In this document: positions 34,501 through 64,000 of the stretch, in pieces
Numbering within the stretch: position 1 is the first letter of the stretch
Layout: every line of letters begins with the position of its first letter
Source: Oryzias latipes
Taxonomy: Eukaryota; Chordata; Actinopteri; Beloniformes; Adrianichthyidae
Reading direction: 5' to 3'
Assembly (NCBI RefSeq): GCF_002234675.1
Contig: NC_019859.2
Span: 11,547,483 to 11,611,482 of the forward strand
DNA length: 64,000 bases
Program-made: the position numbers and the translations under genes
Notes under the pieces: generated by a model
Database searches by the model: none
What the model saw: the letters and a program-made list of their open reading frames with translations, nothing else
Told to the model about the DNA's origin: nothing

Positions 34501-35866
34501 CACATTTGCATAAAATGCATGATAATTGCATATAAGTTATTTAAAGGGCATATAAATTGCGTAATTATCAACCGACCAAAAATTTTGAACATCTCAAAAC
34601 CATATTCATCGAAAGACATCTGCGTACATCGACAAAGGAATGAAACACTCATGAATTACGTAGATCACGGATGTATCGTGAAAGACCGAAATTTAATATA
34701 CGAAAAATGCAACAAAATGTACCTAGTGGCTGCGTGACACTGCCTTTTATATGAGTTGAAGAAGTTTATTTCTGGCCTTCATCTCTTGTATTTTTTTAAA
34801 TTTTTTTCCTTCATCAAGGTTCAGAGAGCAGCCCCATCAGGAGAAACCCGGCGGGCAACGTGGCGCGCCCCATGGTTCAGAGGCTGCCGGAGCCCCAGGA
34901 CGTCCTGGAATGTCTGGAGCTAAACACCTTCGACACTCCTCCTTATTACTCCACCTCGTCAGAGAGCTTCAGGAACAGCATTGAAGGTCTGCTCCTGCTT
35001 TGAAGGGACCAGTCAAAGCAGAGAAACTAAAGCTGGTGAAACTCAGTGTGTATGTATATGTATATAGATGTGAACTAAGCCAGGAACAAACTCAACCCTC
35101 GTCCTACGTGTGCATCTAAACCGCTCCACCGTTCCCATTCTGAAGTTGCAAAAAACTTCACTTGAAGGTGGTTTTGTTCTTTTTCCAGGGTACAGCGCCC
35201 CCCAGGGGATGTACGACCCAGTCATCCGCAGCCTCCACAACCTGGCCCATCTCTTCCTCAATGGGACGGGAGGTCAGACTCACCTGTCTCCAAACGACCC
35301 CATCTTTGTGTTGCTGCACACCTTCACGGATGCGGTCTTCGATGAGTGGCTTCGCAGACACCAACCAGGTGCGCCTTGGGCACACGTGCAAACGCAGCAA
35401 CTTTGCAGCAGGCGACAGAGTTTTCTTCCTGGTTTACAGGTGAGGTGGTTTACCCCGAGGAGAATGCTCCTATTGGGCACAACCGCAGGTTCAACATGGT
35501 TCCTTTTTGGCCTCCGGTCACAAATGCGGAAATGTTTGTCAGCGCCCCTGAGAGTCTGGGATACTCATACGAAGTCCAGTGGCCAGGTGAGTGACGGCAA
35601 AGCCTCCAGAAAACCAAATACTCATCCCTGACGCCTTCCTTTTCATCCTCCTTGCGGCAGCCCGTCCCCTAACTCTGTCTGAAATAATCACTGTGGCTGT
35701 GGTGGCGGCAGTGGTGGTTGTGGCGGCGTTGGGGGGCCTCATCGCCTGCGTGGTCCGAGCTCGTTCCCACCACTCGGCTGAGGCCCTGCAGCCGCTGCTG
35801 GGGGAAACCTTCCGGAGCTACTCAGAGGATGACAGGAGGTTGGATAAGTCGCAGTCTGTCGTCTGA
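28239..35866 (+). CDS. tyrp1: Tyrosinase-related protein 1, complete
   Basis: Eight coding exons join in phase to 528 residues (human TYRP1 has 537): 28239-28596, 29260-29368, 31034-31247, 31546-31750, 34819-34986, 35189-35368, 35440-35586, 35661-35866. A signal peptide ends before QFPREC. A Cys-rich EGF-like region follows to about residue 115. The first metal site has His183, His206 and His215; the second has His368, His372 and His395. All six keep the human spacing. Residues about 469-491 form the transmembrane helix. The tail carries LQPLLGE, the dileucine melanosome sorting signal, and ends SQSVV as in mammals. It acts in the melanosome membrane in eumelanin synthesis and in stabilising tyrosinase. 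[14 protein letters not shown] and [14 protein letters not shown] are diagnostic. Fish often have two paralogues; I cannot tell tyrp1a from tyrp1b here. Confidence 0.97.
29260..29368 (+). CDS. tyrp1: tyrp1 coding exon 2
   Basis: Starts after CATTGAAG and encodes [20 protein letters not shown] through VICTRR, ending at GAGGAG|GTACGG. Matches the human VRRNLLDLS...VIATRR segment. Confidence 0.93.
29925..30635. mobile_element. TIR-type DNA element in tyrp1 intron 2
   Basis: The left end reads 'accatattttagggcacacc' then 'ggtttataaggcccac'. The right end reads 'ttacagtgcggaaaatacgg', its inverted and diverged counterpart. Related fragments with 'ttataagg' boxes occur near 44.05-44.33 and 58.72-58.99 kb. 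No transposase is seen. Confidence 0.6.
30640..30980. repeat. Dispersed repeat family B in tyrp1 intron 2
   Basis: Shares with 42245-42600, 49480-49815 and 57860-58470 an ordered set of blocks: 'acatagtttct', 'gcagtagt(c/t)c', 'tagaaattt', 'gattcacaa(t/c)aattt', 'aagaaatactcag' and a 'catcagaa(g/a)aatgcc' end. The copy ends just before exon 3 of tyrp1. Confidence 0.6.
31034..31247 (+). CDS. tyrp1: tyrp1 coding exon 3 (first metal site)
   Basis: Encodes [26 protein letters not shown] and [15 protein letters not shown], carrying His183, His206 and His215. It ends at ATGCAG|GTGAGG. Confidence 0.97.
31546..31750 (+). CDS. tyrp1: tyrp1 coding exon 4
   Basis: Encodes [26 protein letters not shown] and [11 protein letters not shown] to LGTICN. 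It ends at AACA|GTAAAG. Confidence 0.97.
32330..32560. repeat. Copy of the 3.07-3.69 kb dispersed repeat
   Basis: Carries 'atgattggtcaaagttcaac', 'gcattttgtacatagag', 'gcaagagttttgaac' and 'gtttacgtggagttttcatt' in the same order as parts of 3540-3690 and 56040-56280. Confidence 0.55.
33040..33412 (-). mobile_element. 5'-truncated copy of the GC-core retroelement in tyrp1 intron 4
   Basis: Bounded by an exact 14-bp direct repeat TGCCCCTAAAACTT at 33026-33039 and 33413-33426. On the minus strand it ends in an A-run (plus-strand T-run 33040-33058) after 'ggacaagtt'. Its body matches 62895-63250. Truncation at the 5' end with a long target duplication is typical of target-primed reverse transcription. 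Confidence 0.85.
34270..34745 (+). repeat. Dispersed repeat family C, copy 2
   Basis: See the copy at 27108-27500. This copy also includes left sequence starting near 34190 ('attggtcatact', 'acgtgaaatttttacagatg') that parallels 25530-25600. Confidence 0.5.
34819..34986 (+). CDS. tyrp1: tyrp1 coding exon 5
   Basis: Follows TTCATCAAG and encodes [20 protein letters not shown] through FDTPPYYS and FRNSIEG. It ends at TGAAG|GTCTGC. Confidence 0.96.
35189..35368 (+). CDS. tyrp1: tyrp1 coding exon 6 (second metal site)
   Basis: Encodes [20 protein letters not shown] and [19 protein letters not shown], carrying His368, His372 and His395. It ends at ACCAG|GTGCGC. Confidence 0.97.
35440..35586 (+). 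CDS. tyrp1: tyrp1 coding exon 7
   Basis: Follows GGTTTACAG and encodes [20 protein letters not shown] to YSYEVQWP. It ends at GCCAG|GTGAGT. The preceding intron is only 71 bp. Confidence 0.96.
35661..35866 (+). CDS. tyrp1: tyrp1 coding exon 8 (membrane helix and tail)
   Basis: Follows CTTGCGGCAG. It encodes the transmembrane helix ([17 protein letters not shown] and on), the tail with the dileucine signal and the stop after QSVV. The preceding intron is only 74 bp. Confidence 0.97.
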
Positions 35867-35928
35867 TCCCCCACGCTTCCCTGGAAGGGAGCTTGAGATT
35901 TTTGTTTTCTAATTCATCGGTTTCTTCT

Positions 35929-35934
35929 AATAAA
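35929..35934 (+). promoter_or_regulatory. tyrp1: Polyadenylation signal of tyrp1
   Basis: AATAAA lies about 63 nt after the stop codon, giving a short 3' UTR. Confidence 0.7.
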
Positions 35935-38900
35935 GTTGAACTGGTTTCAAAACCTCAACTGGGATGTGTCTTTTCTGCCAAAAAGGCTGCAGTTTGGAGG
36001 GGTCAAAGGGCAGCCGGGAGATCATGAAATAAACAGACAGCTCCATGCTCAGGCAGCTGTGATTTACCATGTCTGCTGCTCAGCCACTTGAGTGTCAAAA
36101 CCATCATTTTAGAAAGGACAGAAGGAAGGACGGAGATCGTTTTCCTCATAAAGGATCTCATCGTTAGCTGCAGAGCCGAAGACTATCGCTCTGCCCTGAA
36201 CATCCGACTGTCTGAGAGATAAACCCCATAATGTCACATAGACAATTTATATGCTCATGTTCTCGTTCCTTCCATTCTCTTTGTAAACAACAGGCTTTGG
36301 GCTGGAGAAGGAGGCGGCAGTCTGGTCTTAAGACGGGCCTTTTGCTGCAGGTGCAAATTTGTTTGTCTTTAAGCCTAAGGCCATCTGGCAAATCGCACCA
36401 CTTAATGTTAATCTACCATCCAAGCACTGATGAAGCCGGATTTTCAATGATGTAATAGCAGCACACACACTGCCCCCACGTGGATGGATGCAGTCCTGCA
36501 AGTGGAATTTTATTTTATTTTTTTGCACATCACAGTCTTACACAGTTACAACACAATTCCATGCGTCAGAGTTTGGGGCTTTGGTAGTTTGGTGCACCAG
36601 AACTGGTAAAAGTTTTCCGTAGCAGACTTTAAAATGCACAAAAAAGAATACAATTGAAGTTTTTTTTTTTTCTTTATAAATTATAGTATAGAAAGTGTAC
36701 TATAGGTCATGTCACTGTGGTGTAGAAGGTATACTAACTCAATATCTAAACAGATTAAATTTGAACATTTTAAGTTTACAACAAAGGCTATAGATAGTAT
36801 ATAAAGTTAAATTCAAACATGTCTTACTTTAATCATGGACTAAACATACTTGCAATACACTTAAATTCACTGCTTTTTTGCTAAGGGCTGTTGTGACTTT
36901 CTGTCCACAGATTTTTTTTTTTCTAATTGCTACTGTTTTTTTTTTTGCATTCTTAACTTTTCTAAAATCCTCTTATAATTATATTTAATTTTTTTTCCTC
37001 AATTGTTTTATTTATTCCTACTATTTTTATGTTTTTATTTATTTTAATTTCTAATACATTTTTTTGTATTTTACTTTTACTATTTAAAAATTTTGTTCAC
37101 ACACTGTAACTATGTCAGGTCGGCATAGCATGACCATAATAGTACTTTATTACTTTTAATATTTATGTAGGATCCACAAGTTGTTGCACAAGTCCTCTCC
37201 ATTTTACTTCAATATTTGGGTATAGATTGATTTACAATTTACAATAAGAAAAACGTTTTTTTTTCAAATCGTGCACATTACTAGAAAGAAGTCTGGAAGT
37301 TGTGCTATATTTCCAGGATTGCAGAACAAACAGATTAAACCAAATTTGAAGATTTGGCTGAATATATTTTCCAAAGATTATCCTTGCGCTGAGAGGAAAA
37401 CAGTGTCTTTAAACTCCTCAAGTTGAGCAGGACAGATTAGAGGCTGAAGGAGAGGAAAGCTCTCAATCTGCATCAGGAGTGATCATCATTTTTAGTGCTA
37501 CCGATCAGTTTGAAAACTTGTGCTGTAGCTTCACGACCCCGCGTAATTATTTCTGGCTCAGGGCTCTCAGCAAAATGAGTGACAAGAGGCATGCACGCAT
37601 CTCGATGCCAAAATTTAAATCAGTGCGGCTTATTTGCAAGTGACAACTTTAGACTCCGAGTCCCAGAGTTGACATGAAGATGGTGGCACCGGCGGTTGAA
37701 GCTGTAATGAAGTGCGAGCCTTCAGGATGTCTAGCCTTTGCAGTGTTTCTTCCTGTTGGGTTATTTTAAGAGGACTGGGATTTTTTTTATTTTTTAAGAC
37801 TCAGCACTGGACTGAATAACTTAACACTGGCATTTTTGCAGCACATGATGATATCTTGACAAAGAGCCTCAAGGGATTGGATGAAAAAAAAGCTTCTTTT
37901 TTTTTGGAATCCATTATCAGTTTTTTTTTTTTTTTGGCACCACCAGGCTACAGTGTAAAGGTTGCAGTCCTGTGGATATGTGAATATGAATAGAGTTGAC
38001 AGTCGCAACAATCATTTGGTTACTGCCAACCTCAGGGGACGGAGGATCATTAGTGGCTTTCAAGTGTGCTCATCTCAACGGTCCTTTCTTCTAGGATGAA
38101 GCACAGAATACACTGCATCTTTTCCCAACTACGTTCTTTTGGTGAACTGGAAGTTTAAAAACAAGAGCCTCCTCCTGGTGGAAAATCTGGCAAGACATCA
38201 ACTAGTTACGGTTTCTTTAACTGAACTGGTTGAAAATCCACCAAACAAAAGTGTCTACAAAACATTCAGGATGATAAATAAATCACTCGCAGAAGGATTC
38301 CGTCATAGAATAGAAATCCTGAAGTGCACAAAGGCATTGCGCCGTTTTCTCCATTTTAGAAGCTTCCTGGTGCATGCAGGCGAGCAACTGTTCATCTGGA
38401 GCAGGATTAACCAGACCGCCATGGCGGGGTTTCAATAAAGCTTGCAATGTGAACAGATGGTTTTGACTAATGCAGACGCTCCAGCGAAGATCTCCCAAGA
38501 TGCCTCCTATTCTCTAAATGAGACATTTGTGGGCAAGTGTGTTGTTTGTCAAGTTGTCACCTATTTCACGAGTGATTTCTGTCAGAGAATTATGCATTTA
38601 TTGGGAAACAGTGAAATGTAATTTTACTCTGTTTGTGTTTGTTTGGTTCTAGTCTTTGACTTGACGTTGGAGTTATTTATTCATAGCTGCCTGGAAAAAA
38701 AAGCTGTTTATCTCCATAATCCCTCTTGCTCTTTCTACTTCTGTCCTAATTTGCATTTCTAAAATCTTGAGTCATTTGTCGTGCCATTTCACATGGCACA
38801 AACTTGACAAAACCTGAGTGACTTGGAATATGGATACATGTTTGAAAAAAGACAGAAAACCATAGAACATGCTTTAATATCTGCAAGATTAAAAAGGTTT

Positions 38901-40212
38901 AGAATGCAGATTTCTGTTCCAAATGATGTCAAACTAGCAGCTAAATCTGCATTAAAAAGGGAAGCAGAAAGTGGAAAGACAAAAATGGAAACTAGCACCA
39001 ATAGCTAGCTAACGTTTGCCATTATTGTTAGTTAAAGCTCCATTTTATCTTTTGATCAATTGTAAAAGTGTTCCCAGTGGTCTTTTAATTGTAATTATGC
39101 TGCTTTAAACCAAAATAAATAAAAAAGGAAATCTCAGTTTGGCAGTAGCTCTACTAGCTCTCCCACTAGCTTACAGCCCCTGACAGCTAACATTAGCAGT
39201 GCAACAAAAAATAACCAGCAATAGCCAATCGGAACCATCCATCTGAACAGTTTGGAGCCAGAGGTCAGCTACCATGGTAAGACAATTTTCTTTCTATCTG
39301 TAAAGAAAATCTACACATGTATCCACAAGGCTGGGTCTCCCTGTCCCCGTCCCCAGCCCGCATAAGATACAGGATTGTGTCAGGACGGGCATCCGGCATG
39401 AAAATCTTTGCCAAAACCGCCAGTGTGAATCAGTGGAAGCTGATTTACCCAGACCTAAAATAAAAATCATCCGCACTAAAAAAGAAAAAAAGCATGGTTT
39501 TACTTTATTTAAAAAAGAAAACACAAGATGTAAACAAATGAACATTTATTTTATTATTGATGTTACAAGTGTTTAAATTAGATAAATTACAGCAAGAAAT
39601 TGTAATGAAGATAATACAAAAAGGGTATTAGAAAGCTTCAAAGATAATTTAACAATATTAACTTGAAGTGCCAAAAAAAGACAAGCATATCTATAAAAAT
39701 GCAAGATGTACTGGGTAAAAGCCTTCAACAGAATTCAAGAAATGTGTGTCAGACTCCATCTGCTCAACATAAGGTAGTAATCATTCACAATTATCATCAA
39801 AACACATGAGACCGGTGTCATTCATAAACACAAACACATCTTTACCATTTGGAATGTAAAGAAAAACAAAATCCTGAAACCTTATTGCCATATAAAAGAT
39901 TGGCAGAAGCACTTGGCATGTCCGGGTCAAAAACAGGAAGAGAGTGGACAGATCCGGAACTGCACATTTCATTTATTATCTTAAATACTTGTATGGTCAG
40001 AGCAAATAGAGATTGCAGATTGAATGTGGATGCACACATTCTGTAAGTATTCGTATAAGAAGATAACATCCTGACTTGGGTAAGGAAAATCCAACCTGAC
40101 TTTGGTGTAATATGTTGACTCTACCCGTGCAGCTGGAGGTAGTTTCCCTCTGACGTTTTGAATTCAGACAGTCCTCTTTTCTGTCCGTTAGACCCTGAAA
40201 GCAGCTCGCCTT
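35935..40212. other. Convergent intergenic region between tyrp1 and mpdz
   Basis: Both genes end into this 4.3-kb stretch. It is AT-rich with many T-runs (36660-37080). A 54-bp block at 37617-37670 recurs at 40916-40969, and a family B-like repeat lies near 39030-39300. A minus-strand AATAAA at 39972-39977 could end mpdz. No other gene is seen. Confidence 0.6.
39972..39977 (-). promoter_or_regulatory. mpdz: Candidate polyadenylation signal of mpdz
   Basis: AATAAA on the minus strand, about 236 nt past the mpdz stop codon. Other minus-strand copies occur further on, near 39545, so the site used is uncertain. Confidence 0.4.
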
Positions 40213-63810
<23,598 letters not shown>

Positions 63811-64000
63811 CTGAAAGAGGGAGTGGGATGAAGCATTTTCAAGGAAAATGCATTTATATAACAGTTCAGTGACAACTCAAGAGTGCATTAGAGTGGAAAA
63901 CAACATGTTATTGAGCTGTGTTTGAACGCACCTTCAGAACAAGAGAAAAATGCAAAAAGACGTCAATGAAAGATTTAAAAATCACAAAAGAACTTGACAC

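Larger units (their letters stand above)
31751..34818. other. tyrp1 intron 4, repeat-rich
   Basis: This 3.1-kb intron holds a family D fragment near 32330-32560, the retroelement copy at 33040-33412 and a family C copy at about 34270-34745. No additional exon is supported. Confidence 0.65.

Noticed and set aside
35043..35443. Several frames overlapping tyrp1 exon 6 on both strands
   Set aside because: The exon encodes the conserved second metal site of tyrp1; the other frames lack any similarity.

Overview
The window is nuclear DNA from a bony fish, most likely a percomorph teleost. The evidence is the AT-rich intronic sequence, split protein-coding genes with GT-AG introns, fish-type tRNA-derived SINEs, Tc1-like DNA transposons, an L2-like LINE fragment and long microsatellites. 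No prokaryotic features are present. All exon models below were made by reading splice sites and checking that reading phase carries from exon to exon; none has been checked against transcripts.

Region by region: 1-11.8 kb holds no gene I can support. It contains dispersed repeats, a tRNA-SINE, an L2-like reverse-transcriptase fossil, an internally deleted retroelement copy and a three-level nest of mobile elements (Tc1, then a SINE-like repeat, then a solo LTR). From 11.85 to 22.4 kb, plus strand, lies a six-exon gene for an acidic single-pass type I membrane protein of about 616 residues that I do not recognise. From 22.4 to 27.5 kb is repeat-rich intergenic DNA. From 27.7 to 35.9 kb, plus strand, is a complete tyrp1 gene (tyrosinase-related protein 1, melanosomal membrane copper/zinc-type enzyme, 528 residues in eight coding exons) with a probable non-coding first exon, a TATA-like box and an E-box that fits an MITF M-box. 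From 40.2 to 63.8 kb, minus strand, is the 3' half of mpdz (MUPP1, a multi-PDZ scaffold of tight junctions and synapses): 24 exons, 1047 residues, covering PDZ7 to PDZ13 and the stop codon; its 5' half lies beyond the right edge.

tyrp1 and mpdz are convergent neighbours, the same pairing as TYRP1 and MPDZ on human 9p, so this is an old conserved block and supports both names. The genes have no evident shared pathway: tyrp1 acts in melanin synthesis and mpdz in cell-junction scaffolding.

The rest of the window is shaped by mobile DNA. Notable items are a 1.75-kb retroelement with a very GC-rich core and a 14-bp target duplication inserted in a Tc1-like element, a short TTAA-targeting MITE in three copies, an exact 348-bp duplication that copies the splice acceptor region of the penultimate mpdz exon, and several dispersed repeat families that I cannot name.
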